Assembly: GCA_030600775.1 (NCBI GenBank)
Contig: JAUVLI010000002.1
Coordinates: 1-38,976 of the forward strand
Origin: Fidelibacterota bacterium
GTDB lineage: Bacteria > Fidelibacterota > Fidelibacteria > Fidelibacterales > Fidelibacteraceae
Direction: 5' to 3'
Length of the DNA stretch: 38,976 nt
Below the pieces are notes generated by a model that worked only from the letters and a program-made list of their open reading frames with translations, was not told where the DNA came from and searched no databases. The first letter of the stretch is position 1. Each line of letters begins with the position of its first letter. Positions 24,712 through 34,170 of this stretch are shown here, piece after piece. The translations under genes and the position numbers were made by a program.

Positions 24712-24743
24712 AATTAGAATATGTGTAAAGTAGGAGCTTCTTA

Positions 24744-27314
24744 ATGCCAACCACTAAAAATGAAAAGCGAATAAAAATATTTCAATTAGCAAAGCAATTG
24801 AATATATCTCATAAAGATATCATTGTATATTTAAAATCAAAAAATTTTAAAACTTCAGTTAACAAACCATTAGATGAAGATATTATTAAGATTGTATTAG
24901 ATAAATTTGGTAAAGATATTAAAGATTATTCTAATAATATAAAAATTGATAAAAAATTTACGACTACATTGCAGGATAAACAAGCAATAGAGAAAGAAAA
25001 GAGGTTAATAGAGGATGCTGCGCGAGAGAAAGCAGAAACAGCACGAGAAATAGAATTTAAAAATGCTAAAAAAATCGAAGAAAAAGAAATTTTAGAAAAA
25101 AAACGAAAAAAAGAAAAAGAAAAAGAAGAGACAATAAAGAGAAAAAAAGCCGAAACAGAGGCAAAAAAGTTATTAGAAAAAGAAGAAGAATTAAAGAGCA
25201 AATCTAAAAAATCTAAGAAAAGAAAAAAAGTAATTGAAAAAACAGAAGAAGAGATTAAAGAAGATAAAATAAATGAAAAATTAAAAAAATTAAAAGAAAA
25301 ACATAAGAGAACCAGTAAAAGAATACAGGTATCCCCATTAAAATCTCGTCTAAAGAAATTGAAATCGAAAAAAAGCAGTAAAGATAAGCAAGATAAAAAA
25401 AGTGATAAAAGATCATGGAAAAACAAGAAAAAAGTTGACCAAAATGCAGTAGATAAAAATTTAAAAGCGACACTTGCCAAAATAGATGAAAGGAAATTGA
25501 AAAAAAAGAGAAAAAGAAAAAAAGGAAATGATGTAATTTCCGAAGAGGAAAATAATATCATTGAATTGACCGAATTTATTAGTGTAAATGATTTAAGTAA
25601 ACGTTTAGATATCACAGCAAATGAAGTTATTACTAAATGTATGGAAATGGGAATAATGGTTTCTATTAATCAAAGATTGGATTGGGATTTAATCGAGCTT
25701 TTATGTTCTGAATTTGATTATGAAGCAAAAAAAATGGAAGAATATACAGAAGAATTTGTCGAAGAGGAAAAGGATGTAGATGAGGAATTTCTAGAAGAAA
25801 GAGCACCGATAATATCTGTAATGGGACATGTTGATCATGGTAAAACATCAATTTTAGATTATATAAGAAATGAAAATGTGGTAGATAAGGAATCAGGAGG
25901 AATTACTCAGCATATTGGTGCCTATAAAGTTAATTTAGATAATGGTAAACAAATAACTTTTATTGATACACCTGGTCATGAAGCTTTTACTGCGATGAGA
26001 GCCAGAGGTGCTCAAATAACTGACATAGCAATTATTGTTGTAGCTGCTGATGATGGCGTTATGCCACAAACAAAAGAAGCAATTAGTCACGCAGAAGCTT
26101 CCGGAGTGCCAATTATTATTGCAATCAATAAAATTGATAAGCCAAATGCTGATATTGATAAAGTGAAAAGAGAACTTTCAGAAAATAGAATATTAGTTGA
26201 GGATTGGGGAGGAAAGATACAATCAGTTGAAGTATCTGCAAAAATGGGAACCAATATTGATAAATTATTGGAAGCTATTATATTAGAAGCCGAAATTCTT
26301 GAATTAAAAGCAACAAAAAAAGGCAATGCCAAAGGTAATGTTATAGAATCCAAATTGGATAAAGGATTAGGAGCAGTTGCGACAGTGTTAATTAAAAAAG
26401 GAACTCTAAAAGTCGGTGACTCTTTTATTTGTGGTCGTTCTGCAGGGCGAGTTAGAGCAATGATCAATGATAAAAATGAAAAACTTAAAGCTGCGTATCC
26501 AAGCGATTCTATACAAATTCAAGGTTTTAACAATGTGCCACAAGCTGGAGATAATTTTATTTGTTTATCAGATGAAAAAGCTGTAAGAAGAATTGCTAGT
26601 GAGAGACAAAGAATTTATAGAGAACAAGAATTTCGAGCTCAATCAATAATAACTCTTGATGAAATAGGTAAACAAATAGCTGAAGGGAAAACAAGAGAAC
26701 TTGCGATAATTATTAAAGGTGATGCAGACGGATCAATTGAAGCATTTGCCGATTCTTTTATGAAACTGTCAACAAAAGAAGTTGCAGTAAAAATTATTCA
26801 TAAGGGTCTCGGAATGATAACGGAAACTGATGTTAATTTAGCATCGGCTTCAAATGCAATTATAATTGGATTCCATGTAAATGCTACTTCTCAAGCAAAT
26901 GAGTTAGCAAAAGAATTAAATGTTGAGATTAGAAATTATACAATTATTTATGATGCTATTGAAGAAATTAGATTAGCTTTGGAAGGCATGTTAGAACCGG
27001 AGAGATTTCATCAGGAAGTGGGAAAAGCCGAAGTGCGTGATATTATTAAAATCTCTCGTATTGGAGATATTGCCGGTTGTTCTGTCATTTCAGGTAAGAT
27101 GATTAAAAATGCACAAATCAATATTTTACGGGATGGAAATCAAATATTCTCAGGATATTTATCTAGTTTAAAAAGATTTAAAAATGATGCAAAAGAAGTT
27201 ACAGAAGGATACGAATGTGGAATAATTATAGACGGTTTTAACGATATTAAAATTGATGATATAATTGAATGTTTTGTTGAGAAGGCAGTTAAGAGAAAAT
27301 TAAAAAGTAAATAA
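24744..27314 (+). CDS. infB: Translation initiation factor IF-2
   Basis: 856 residues. An IF2_N-type module opens the protein (IFQLAKQLNISHKDIIVYLK). Residues 75-270 are an extremely Lys/Glu-rich low-complexity linker. A second IF2_N module follows (ISVNDLSKRLDITANEVITK). The GTPase domain begins near 355 with SVMGHVDHGKTSILD, then FIDTPGHEAFTAMRARGAQ and AINKIDKPNAD. Domains II-IV complete it, with YEVG-type C-terminal features such as ISGKMIKNAQINILRDG. IF-2 places fMet-tRNA on the 30S and promotes subunit joining. The lysine linker encodes long A-rich DNA; the antisense frame there is a shadow. It sits between nusA and rbfA. Confidence 0.97.
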   Translation: MPTTKNEKRIKIFQLAKQLNISHKDIIVYLKSKNFKTSVNKPLDEDIIKIVLDKFGKDIKDYSNNIKIDKKFTTTLQDKQAIEKEKRLIEDAAREKAETAREIEFKNAKKIEEKEILEKKRKKEKEKEETIKRKKAETEAKKLLEKEEELKSKSKKSKKRKKVIEKTEEEIKEDKINEKLKKLKEKHKRTSKRIQVSPLKSRLKKLKSKKSSKDKQDKKSDKRSWKNKKKVDQNAVDKNLKATLAKIDERKLKKKRKRKKGNDVISEEENNIIELTEFISVNDLSKRLDITANEVITKCMEMGIMVSINQRLDWDLIELLCSEFDYEAKKMEEYTEEFVEEEKDVDEEFLEERAPIISVMGHVDHGKTSILDYIRNENVVDKESGGITQHIGAYKVNLDNGKQITFIDTPGHEAFTAMRARGAQITDIAIIVVAADDGVMPQTKEAISHAEASGVPIIIAINKIDKPNADIDKVKRELSENRILVEDWGGKIQSVEVSAKMGTNIDKLLEAIILEAEILELKATKKGNAKGNVIESKLDKGLGAVATVLIKKGTLKVGDSFICGRSAGRVRAMINDKNEKLKAAYPSDSIQIQGFNNVPQAGDNFICLSDEKAVRRIASERQRIYREQEFRAQSIITLDEIGKQIAEGKTRELAIIIKGDADGSIEAFADSFMKLSTKEVAVKIIHKGLGMITETDVNLASASNAIIIGFHVNATSQANELAKELNVEIRNYTIIYDAIEEIRLALEGMLEPERFHQEVGKAEVRDIIKISRIGDIAGCSVISGKMIKNAQINILRDGNQIFSGYLSSLKRFKNDAKEVTEGYECGIIIDGFNDIKIDDIIECFVEKAVKRKLKSK

Positions 27315-27317
27315 AAT

Positions 27318-27665
27318 ATGAGCATAAGACAGAAAAAAGTTAGTGAAGAGATAAAACATATTGTTAGTGAATTTTTTGCAAGAAACACACTTAACAAATG
27401 TGAAAAATCGTTTATTACTTTGGCAAAAGTTGAGATTTCACCTGATTTGAGATATGCAAAAATTTATGTAAGTATTCTCAATTTACAAACGGATATTGAA
27501 CAAGAAAAGTGTTTGAAATCAATAATAAGGAACAAAAACCGTATTAAAAAAGAAATAGCAGATAATTTAGTTTTGAGAAATGTTCCAGAAATAATAATTA
27601 AAAAAGATGAATCGTTTAAAAAAGCAGAAAGAATTAAAGAAATATTGCGAGATATTAACAAATAA
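27318..27665 (+). CDS. rbfA: Ribosome-binding factor A
   Basis: 115 residues, starting three bases after the infB stop. RbfA is a KH-like 30S maturation factor that acts on helix 1 of 16S rRNA. Family pattern: RQKKVSEEIKHIVSEFFARN, then ITLAKVEISPDLRYAKIYVS, and the C-terminal LVLRNVPEIIIKKDESFKKA. The tight spacing and the infB-rbfA-truB order support the call. The gene has no separate ribosome binding site of note, so it is likely coupled to infB. Confidence 0.95.
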   Translation: MSIRQKKVSEEIKHIVSEFFARNTLNKCEKSFITLAKVEISPDLRYAKIYVSILNLQTDIEQEKCLKSIIRNKNRIKKEIADNLVLRNVPEIIIKKDESFKKAERIKEILRDINK

Positions 27666-27675
27666 AGTCGTTGGT

Positions 27676-28332
27676 ATGACCATTCCGGTAAATAAACCGA
27701 AAGATTGGACTTCATTTGATGTTGTTAAAAAAATGAGAAATATGACAAAGTTTAAAAAAGTTGGTCATGCTGGTACTTTGGATCCATTTGCTACAGGATT
27801 ATTAATTTTGGGTTTTGGGAAACATACAAAGGGATTAGATAATTATAAAAATGCAAAGAAAGAATATATTGTTGACATTTCATTAGGAAGTTCAACGGAT
27901 ACAATGGACAGAACGGGTAAAGTAATAAAGGAAAATAGTGATATCCCAGAGTATTCAATGATACAAATACAAAGTGTAATTGATTCTTTTAAAGGTGAAA
28001 TTAAACAAATTCCACCAATGTATTCGGCTAAAAAAATTAAAGGAAAAAGATTATACAAATATGCCAGAAAAGGTATTGAAATAAAAAGAAAGCCAATAGA
28101 AATAAACATTTACAGTATTGATATTTTAAGTTATTTTGGTAATATTTTAAAGTTAAAAGTCGAATGCTCAACCGGTACTTATATTAGAGTTTTGGCAAAT
28201 GATATAGGCGAAAAATTGGGATGTTACGGACATGCTAAGGAGTTATTGAGAAGTAAAATCGGTGAGTATTCAGTAGATGATAGTTTCCAAATAGAAGAGT
28301 TTGCGGAAGAATGGAAATCATTAGAAATATAA
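27676..28332 (+). CDS. truB: tRNA pseudouridine-55 synthase
   Basis: 218 residues from ATG 27676, giving MTIPVNKPKDWTSFDVVKKM, the normal TruB start. A longer frame from 27607 would overlap rbfA and adds non-family residues. Catalytic Asp is in GHAGTLDPFATGLLILG. Other family motifs are KKEYIVDISLGSSTDTMDRTG, IPPMYSAKKIKGKRLYKYAR, and CSTGTYIRVLANDIG. It makes the universal pseudouridine in the T loop of tRNAs. It is shorter than E. coli TruB because it lacks the extra C-terminal PUA-like domain. Its end overlaps ribF by 22 bases. Confidence 0.95.
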   Translation: MTIPVNKPKDWTSFDVVKKMRNMTKFKKVGHAGTLDPFATGLLILGFGKHTKGLDNYKNAKKEYIVDISLGSSTDTMDRTGKVIKENSDIPEYSMIQIQSVIDSFKGEIKQIPPMYSAKKIKGKRLYKYARKGIEIKRKPIEINIYSIDILSYFGNILKLKVECSTGTYIRVLANDIGEKLGCYGHAKELLRSKIGEYSVDDSFQIEEFAEEWKSLEI

Positions 28333-29249
28333 ATAATTTAAAAAATAAAGTTGCAGCTGTAGTTACTGTTGGAAATTTTGATGGAATTCATTTGGGACAC
28401 CAAGAAATTATTAATTCTTTATTAGAAGAGTCAAAACGGCTAAATGTGAAAAGCATTTTAATAACTTTTAATCCATCGTCTAAAGAATTTTTTGGAAATA
28501 ATAAAGATGATGTAAAACTAATTACTACATTAAATGAAAAGAAAAAAATACTTTCTGATACAAAATTAGATTTGTTGGTAGTGCAAGATTTTAATAAGGA
28601 ATTTTCAAAAGTATCTTCAAAGGATTTTATTGAAAAAATATTGTTGAAATATATTGATATTAAAAAAATTATTTTAGGTTCTACACATACTTTTGGAAAA
28701 AATAATAATGGTAATGCAACATTGTTAAATGAATTAAGCAAAAAGCACGGATTTGGAATAAAAGTTGTTGAAAAATTGAAAAATAATGATTATAATATAA
28801 GTAGTACTAATCTAAGACGCCTATTTGCCACCGGTGAAATAGATAAAGTGAATTATATTCTCGGAAGAAAATATACTATGAAAGGTAAGATTATTTCCGG
28901 AAAACAAAGAGGAAGGAATTTAGGTTTCCCTACATTAAATTTAAAACCGATATCATCAAAAAAGGTCATCCCAAAAATCGGTGCATATTGTGTGGAAGTA
29001 TCAATAAATAATGATATATATAATGGAATGTGCAATATCGGTTATAGTCCAACATTTAATGATAAAGATCTATCAATTGAAATTCATATCATCGATGATA
29101 GTATTAAAAATATTAGTGGTGAAGAAATTGAAATAAAATTTCATTCTTGGTTACGAAACGAAAAGAAATTTGGAGATGAAGAAAGATTGATTGAACAATT
29201 GAAAAAGGATAAAAATGATTGTGAGAGATATTTTATTCAAAGAAAATAA
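28311..29249 (+). CDS. ribF: Bifunctional riboflavin kinase / FAD synthetase
   Basis: 312 residues. The N-terminal FAD synthetase domain has AVVTVGNFDGIHLGHQEII with the nucleotidyltransferase HLGH motif, and ISSTNLRRLFATGEI. The C-terminal riboflavin kinase domain begins GRKYTMKGKIISGKQRGRNL followed by GFPTLNL, with the substrate-binding PTLN, and ends in a basic helix. It converts riboflavin to FMN and FAD. The ATG lies inside truB (22-bp overlap), so translation is coupled. The truB-ribF-rpsO order is common across bacteria. Confidence 0.95.
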   Translation: MEIIRNINNLKNKVAAVVTVGNFDGIHLGHQEIINSLLEESKRLNVKSILITFNPSSKEFFGNNKDDVKLITTLNEKKKILSDTKLDLLVVQDFNKEFSKVSSKDFIEKILLKYIDIKKIILGSTHTFGKNNNGNATLLNELSKKHGFGIKVVEKLKNNDYNISSTNLRRLFATGEIDKVNYILGRKYTMKGKIISGKQRGRNLGFPTLNLKPISSKKVIPKIGAYCVEVSINNDIYNGMCNIGYSPTFNDKDLSIEIHIIDDSIKNISGEEIEIKFHSWLRNEKKFGDEERLIEQLKKDKNDCERYFIQRK

Positions 29250-29330
29250 TTCAAATTAAGAAATTAAAATTGTATTGATATTCAAATACAAAAAACTTTT
29301 TATGGAAAAAAAGAAAACAAAGGAGTTCAA

Positions 29331-29606
29331 ATGACAACATTAACAAAAAGTCAAAAAGAAGATATGGTAAAAGAATACGGGGAAAAAGATGGTGATACCG
29401 GTAGTCCGGAAGTTCAAATTGCGATGTTAACCCAACGCATAAAAGATTTATCAGCACATTTAAAAATTAATAAAAAAGATAATCATAATCGTAGGGCTTT
29501 ATCAATTTTGATTGGTAAAAGGAAAAGATTATTAAAATATGTGATGAAGAAAAAAGGACAGAGTGAATACGCTGAATTAATTAAGAAATTAGGTATAAGA
29601 AAATAG
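29331..29606 (+). CDS. rpsO: 30S ribosomal protein S15
   Basis: 91 residues, normal size for S15 (88-90). Family core: YGEKDGDTGSPEVQIAMLTQ, RIKDLSAHLKINKKDNHNRR, and LSILIGKRKRLLKYV. S15 binds the central domain of 16S rRNA early in assembly and often represses its own mRNA through leader structure; I could not define such a structure in the 81-bp leader. AAAGGAG precedes the ATG. It is followed by pnp, the standard rpsO-pnp pair. Confidence 0.97.
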   Translation: MTTLTKSQKEDMVKEYGEKDGDTGSPEVQIAMLTQRIKDLSAHLKINKKDNHNRRALSILIGKRKRLLKYVMKKKGQSEYAELIKKLGIRK

Positions 29607-29660
29607 AATAAGTAAAATTATTTAATAATGATTTTATGGATGCTTTAAAAAGGAGAAATT

Positions 29661-31799
29661 TTGATAAAAAAGCAAAAAGAGATTAATGGAAAATTGATTT
29701 CACTTGAAACTGGAAAAATGGCAAAGCAAGCAGATGGTGCTATTCTAGCTCAAACAGGTGAAACAATTGTGATGGCAACTGTAGTTGCAGGTAAAACAAT
29801 GAGAGAAGGAGCTGATTTTGTTCCTTTATCTGTTGATTATAGAGAAAAATTTTACGCCAGTGGAAAAATCCCCGGTGGATTTATAAAAAGAGAAGGAAGA
29901 CCTTCGGAAAGAGAGGTTTTAAGTGCAAGGTTAATAGATAGACAAATAAGACCACTTTTACCAAAAAATTGGTATTATGAAACTCAGGTGATGGTAAGTG
30001 TATTATCTTATGATGGTGAAAATCAACCTGATATTTTGGGAGCAATTGCTTCTACGACCGCATTATCTATTTCAAATATTCCATTTGATGGTCCGGTTTC
30101 TACAGTGAGAATTGGAAGAAAAAATGGTGAATTGATCGTAAATCCTTTGTTTGATGAGATAGAAACCGGTGATGTTGAAATGATAATTGCAGGATCTCGT
30201 GATTCCATAAATATGGTTGAAGGGGAAGCAAAAGAAATTACAGAAAAAGAATTCATAGAAGTAATGAAAAAAGCTCATAATTCTATTGTTGATACAATTG
30301 ATTTGCAGGAAGAATTGATTGCAGAGATAAATCCTGAAAAAAGAGAAAAACCTGAGCTCATAGAAGATGATGAATTAAAGAAAGAAGTTCTTGAAACTGT
30401 TGAAGGCAAGATCGATAAATTAATTCAAAATGACAATAAAAATGAACGTGTCGAATTAACTCAAAAGATATTTGATGAATTGGAAGAGAAATATGGCGAC
30501 GACTATGAAGAAAAAAGTTCGGAAGTAAAAAATATTGTAAATGACAGAACTAAGGAAAAAGTAAGAGAAAGGATATTAAAAGAAAAGATTAGGATTGATG
30601 GTAGAAAACCGAATGAAATACGAAAAATAACTTCTGAAGTATCATTATTACCGAGAACACATGGCTCTGCATTATTTACTCGTGGTGAAACACAAGCACT
30701 TGTTGTTACAACTTTAGGTTCCACTAAAGATACACAAATGCTGGATAATATCGATGGCTCAGCAGATAAACAATATATGTTACAATATAATTTTCCACCT
30801 TTTGCAACTGGTGAAACAAGAATGAGATTCAGTGTTAGTCGTAGAGAGATCGGACATGGAAATTTAGCGGAAAGAGCATTGAAATATATAATTCCACAAA
30901 AGGAAAATTTTCCATATACAATTCGTGTTGTTAGCGATATTTTAGAATCAAATGGTTCTTCTTCAATGGCGTCGGTTTGTGGTGGATGTTTATCTTTAAT
31001 GGACGCCGGTGTAAATATTAAAAAAATGGTAAGTGGAATAGCGATGGGTCTTGTCACTGATGGAGATGATTTTGTTGTGTTATCCGATATTTTGGGTGAA
31101 GAAGATCATTATGGCGATATGGATTTTAAGGTTACGGGAACAGAAGATGGAATTACAGCGATCCAAATGGATTTAAAAATTAGAGGATTGTCTTTTGAAA
31201 AAATGGAAGCAGCTCTAAATCAAGCTCGTGAAGGAAGATTACATATTCTAAATAAAATGAAAGAAGCATTGACTGAACCGAGAAAAGAATTAAATAAATA
31301 TGCCCCAAGGATTAAATCAATTAAAGTTCCTGTAGATAAAATTGGTGCTATTATTGGCCCATCCGGTAAAATGATCAAGGAAATTGTTGCAAAAACCGGT
31401 GTTGAAATAGATATAGATCAAGATGAAAATGAAGGAAGTGTAAATATATTTTCTAACGATAGTAAAGCGGCAAAAGAAGCGGAAGATATTATATTAGCAA
31501 TTATTGAAGAACCTGAAGTAGGGAAAACTTATGAAGGCAAAGTGAAAAATATACTTGATTTTGGTGCTTTTGTGGAAATATTACCCGGCGTTGAGGGATT
31601 AGTTCATATTTCGGAATTAAAATGGGAACGAGTTGAAAAAGTTACGGATGTTTTAAAAATTGGCGATAAGGTAAAGGTAAAGTTATTTGATACCAACCCA
31701 CAAGGGAAGTTAAAATTGAGCATTAAACGATTAACTGAAAAACCGGAAGGGTTTGAAAATAAAAGAGAAAGTTTTGACAGAGATAGAAATAGAAGATAA
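29661..31799 (+). CDS. pnp: Polyribonucleotide nucleotidyltransferase (PNPase)
   Basis: 712 residues from TTG 29661, with AAGGAG 6 bases before it. Two RNase PH-like cores (about 10-210 and 315-540) flank an alpha-helical domain. The second, active core has the phosphate-binding and catalytic pattern DILGEEDHYGDMDFKVTGTE. KH follows (KIGAIIGPSGKMIKEIVAKT, about 555-615), then S1 (GKTYEGKVKNILDFGAFVEI, about 620-690), and a short charged tail. PNPase degrades RNA 3' to 5' with phosphate and is a degradosome or exosome-like partner. A double hairpin follows the stop and ends the operon. Confidence 0.97.
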   Translation: MIKKQKEINGKLISLETGKMAKQADGAILAQTGETIVMATVVAGKTMREGADFVPLSVDYREKFYASGKIPGGFIKREGRPSEREVLSARLIDRQIRPLLPKNWYYETQVMVSVLSYDGENQPDILGAIASTTALSISNIPFDGPVSTVRIGRKNGELIVNPLFDEIETGDVEMIIAGSRDSINMVEGEAKEITEKEFIEVMKKAHNSIVDTIDLQEELIAEINPEKREKPELIEDDELKKEVLETVEGKIDKLIQNDNKNERVELTQKIFDELEEKYGDDYEEKSSEVKNIVNDRTKEKVRERILKEKIRIDGRKPNEIRKITSEVSLLPRTHGSALFTRGETQALVVTTLGSTKDTQMLDNIDGSADKQYMLQYNFPPFATGETRMRFSVSRREIGHGNLAERALKYIIPQKENFPYTIRVVSDILESNGSSSMASVCGGCLSLMDAGVNIKKMVSGIAMGLVTDGDDFVVLSDILGEEDHYGDMDFKVTGTEDGITAIQMDLKIRGLSFEKMEAALNQAREGRLHILNKMKEALTEPRKELNKYAPRIKSIKVPVDKIGAIIGPSGKMIKEIVAKTGVEIDIDQDENEGSVNIFSNDSKAAKEAEDIILAIIEEPEVGKTYEGKVKNILDFGAFVEILPGVEGLVHISELKWERVEKVTDVLKIGDKVKVKLFDTNPQGKLKLSIKRLTEKPEGFENKRESFDRDRNRR

Positions 31800-31844
31800 T
31801 TAATAAAAATATTTCATTCAGAATTAGTTTGATCTATTTAAGAG

Positions 31845-31878
31845 AACACTTGATATTTATTTATCAAGTGTTTTTTTT
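31845..31878 (+). terminator. Strong terminator after pnp
   Basis: AACACTTGATA and TATCAAGTGTT form an 11-bp stem with a six-base loop, followed by eight T. It closes the rimP-to-pnp block. Confidence 0.93.
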
Positions 31879-31924
31879 GAGTCCACTAAAGAAACTATTA
31901 AAGTGGTTAAATAATTCAAATATT

Positions 31925-31944
31925 AACCGTTTTAGCGGTTTTTT
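31925..31944. terminator. Second hairpin after pnp
   Basis: AACCG-TTTTAG-CGGTT is followed by T residues. It sits inside a wider imperfect pairing of GAGTCCAC (31878-31885) with GTGAACTC (31946-31953). It could be a back-up terminator or part of a structured RNA ahead of the rluD-type gene. Confidence 0.55.
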
Positions 31945-32057
31945 ATGTGAACTCACAATTTTTATAAAACCAAAGAAAGATATTGAATTTGAATTATTAA
32001 TTTTGTAAAATACTTAATAATGAAAGAAAAGAAAATATATTATAATTATTTAAATAT

Positions 32058-33083
32058 ATGAATTCAAAAAATCTGCTCTATCAAGAGACAGTAGAAACTC
32101 AGACTTTTAAGATAATAGTGCCCAAAAAAGCAAAAATAATGCGTATTGATGCGTTTATTACTTCGCAAATCAGCGGTGTTTCGCGTACAAAAGTTCAGGA
32201 GTTAATTGAACGAAATTTAATTATAAGAAATGATGAGTATATAAAAAAAGCTTCCACAAAAATTAAAAAAGATGATGTTATCACTGTTAACATTCCACGA
32301 TTAAAAAGATTGCAAGTTGAGCCGGAGAATATTCCATTAGATTTTATTTATGAAGACGATGATCTTATTGTAATAAACAAACCTCCCGGTTTAGTTGTTC
32401 ACCCCGGAATAGGAAATCGTACGGGAACCTTGGCAAATGCGTTGGCTCATCATTGTACCACTTTATCTAATGTAGGTGGAGAATATCGACCGGGAATTGT
32501 TCATCGGTTAGATAAAGACACCTCTGGAATTATTATTGCTGCAAAGAATAACATTGCTCATAATTTAATGGCGAAGAAATTTGAGAAAAGAGAAATAAAG
32601 AAATATTATCTTGCTTTAGTTTGGGGAAAATTAAAAGATAGTTCCGGAAAAATAATTACAAATATTGGAAGAAGTAGATCCAATAGACAAAAATTTTCAG
32701 TTGTTTCAGATAATGTAAAAAACAAAAGCAAATATGCCGAAACGCACTATGAAGTATTAGAAGAATATGATTTTATTAGTTTAGTGAAAATACGGATCAT
32801 TACAGGTAGAACTCATCAAATTCGTGTCCACTTTTCAAATATGAATCATCCTGTTCTTGGTGATACCGATTATGGAGGCAAAATGAAACGCTTTAAAACA
32901 CTTATTCCGAGACATAGAAGAATTGCAATTGAAGTTATGGATAATATTCATAGACAGGCGTTACATAGTTATCAAATGGAATTTATTCATCCAATAACAA
33001 ATGAATTAATGAAATTAGAAGCTCCAATCCCTGATGATATTATGACTGCTATTTCAATTATGAAAAGGGACGAAAACAGTTGA
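32058..33083 (+). CDS. rluD: RluD-type 23S rRNA pseudouridine synthase
   Basis: 341 residues. An N-terminal S4 RNA-binding domain (about 28-85, MRIDAFITSQISGVSRTKVQ) is followed by the RluA-type catalytic domain: YEDDDLIVINKPPGLVVHPG, catalytic Asp in RPGIVHRLDKDTSGIIIAAK, and VKIRIITGRTHQIRVHFSNM. RluD makes pseudouridines in helix 69 of 23S rRNA; the exact target within the RluA/RluD family cannot be settled from sequence alone. The start lacks a clear ribosome binding site, so the first 20 residues are uncertain. It is separated from pnp by terminators. Confidence 0.88.
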   Translation: MNSKNLLYQETVETQTFKIIVPKKAKIMRIDAFITSQISGVSRTKVQELIERNLIIRNDEYIKKASTKIKKDDVITVNIPRLKRLQVEPENIPLDFIYEDDDLIVINKPPGLVVHPGIGNRTGTLANALAHHCTTLSNVGGEYRPGIVHRLDKDTSGIIIAAKNNIAHNLMAKKFEKREIKKYYLALVWGKLKDSSGKIITNIGRSRSNRQKFSVVSDNVKNKSKYAETHYEVLEEYDFISLVKIRIITGRTHQIRVHFSNMNHPVLGDTDYGGKMKRFKTLIPRHRRIAIEVMDNIHRQALHSYQMEFIHPITNELMKLEAPIPDDIMTAISIMKRDENS

Positions 33084-33163
33084 ATTTGGTTTAAAAAAAT
33101 ATTAATATTAACGATGATGATAATATTTTAATAAAATTGTTAGGGAAGTTGTAAAATATTCAA

Positions 33164-34072
33164 ATGAATTTTAATAAAGTAAAAGAAAAATTTATTAAAT
33201 ATTTAAAAAATGTAAGGAAATATTCACCTTATACTCAAAATTCTTATAATGAAGATTTAAATCAATTTCATTCATTTTGTGTAGAATATTTTTCAAAACC
33301 TAAAATATCTCTTAAAGATATTGATAAATTCACTGTTAGACATTTTTTGGGAATGTTATCGGAAAAAAAATATTCGCCGAGATCAATTGCGAGAAAATTA
33401 GCTACTTTAAAATCATTTTTCAAATTTGTCATAAAAAATGAATGGATAAAAGTTAATCCTTGTTATTCAATAAGATCGCCCAAAATATCAAAATCATTGC
33501 CAATCGGATTGAGTGAAGAGCAGACGAAGAAAATTTTTGAGACAAATAAAGCTGATAATTTTATTCATAGTCGAGATCTTGCAATCATTGAAGTGTTCTA
33601 TAGTTCAGGAATTCGACTTAGCGAGTTAGTTGATCTGAATATTAATGATTTGGACTTTCATGGTGGATTGATGACTGTTATTGGTAAAGGGAATAAGGAG
33701 AGAGTATTACCGCTTGGTAAACATGCAATAGAAGCAGTTGAAAAATATTTTATATTCAGAAGGGAAAAGTATGGTAATTTTACAAACGGAAGTCCACTTT
33801 TTATTTCATCTCGAAATAAAAGAATTACAAATCGCTCGGTTCAATATAGAGTAGAGAAATATTTAGAGATCGTGTCAAAAGGAAGTAAAAAAAATAGTCC
33901 ACATGTGTTACGTCATTCATTTGCTACACAATTATTGGATAATGGTGCAGATTTGGAATCGGTAAGAGCTTTATTAGGTCATTCAAGTTTATCATCAACC
34001 CAAATTTACACTCATATTAAAATGAAACATCTATTAAAATCTTATAAACAAGCACATCCTCGTGCAGATTAA
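33164..34072 (+). CDS. Tyrosine recombinase XerC/XerD
   Basis: 302 residues, standard Xer length. A SAM-like core-binding domain occupies the first 100 residues (YLKNVRKYSPYTQNSYNEDL; SPRSIARKLATLKSFFKFVI). The catalytic residues are all visible: Arg in SSGIRLSELVDL, Lys in GKGNKERVLPLG, His and Arg in HVLRHSFATQLLDNGADLE, His in LLGHSSLSSTQIYTH with the nucleophile Tyr. It resolves chromosome dimers at dif. I cannot tell XerC from XerD, and some genomes carry a single Xer. The housekeeping neighbours argue for a chromosomal Xer rather than a mobile integrase. Confidence 0.9.
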   Translation: MNFNKVKEKFIKYLKNVRKYSPYTQNSYNEDLNQFHSFCVEYFSKPKISLKDIDKFTVRHFLGMLSEKKYSPRSIARKLATLKSFFKFVIKNEWIKVNPCYSIRSPKISKSLPIGLSEEQTKKIFETNKADNFIHSRDLAIIEVFYSSGIRLSELVDLNINDLDFHGGLMTVIGKGNKERVLPLGKHAIEAVEKYFIFRREKYGNFTNGSPLFISSRNKRITNRSVQYRVEKYLEIVSKGSKKNSPHVLRHSFATQLLDNGADLESVRALLGHSSLSSTQIYTHIKMKHLLKSYKQAHPRAD

Positions 34073-34170
34073 TAAATTAAATAGAGATTAATGGAATAAT
34101 AATTATTATATTATAATAATATGAAATTGACTAAGGTAATAAAAATTAATAAAAAAATATGGAGGAGAAA

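Noticed and set aside
24926-25615. Long minus-strand frame rich in Phe/Ser inside infB
   Set aside because: It is the antisense of the lysine-rich linker: AAA/GAA codons read backwards give TTT/TTC. No ribosome binding site and no family pattern.
33098-33135. AT-only inverted repeat after the rluD-type gene as a terminator
   Set aside because: The stem is purely A/T and has no proper T-run; such pairings are expected by chance in this composition.
33164-34072. Xer-type recombinase as a phage or island integrase
   Set aside because: Length and motifs are those of a housekeeping Xer, its neighbours are core genes, and no attachment repeats flank it.
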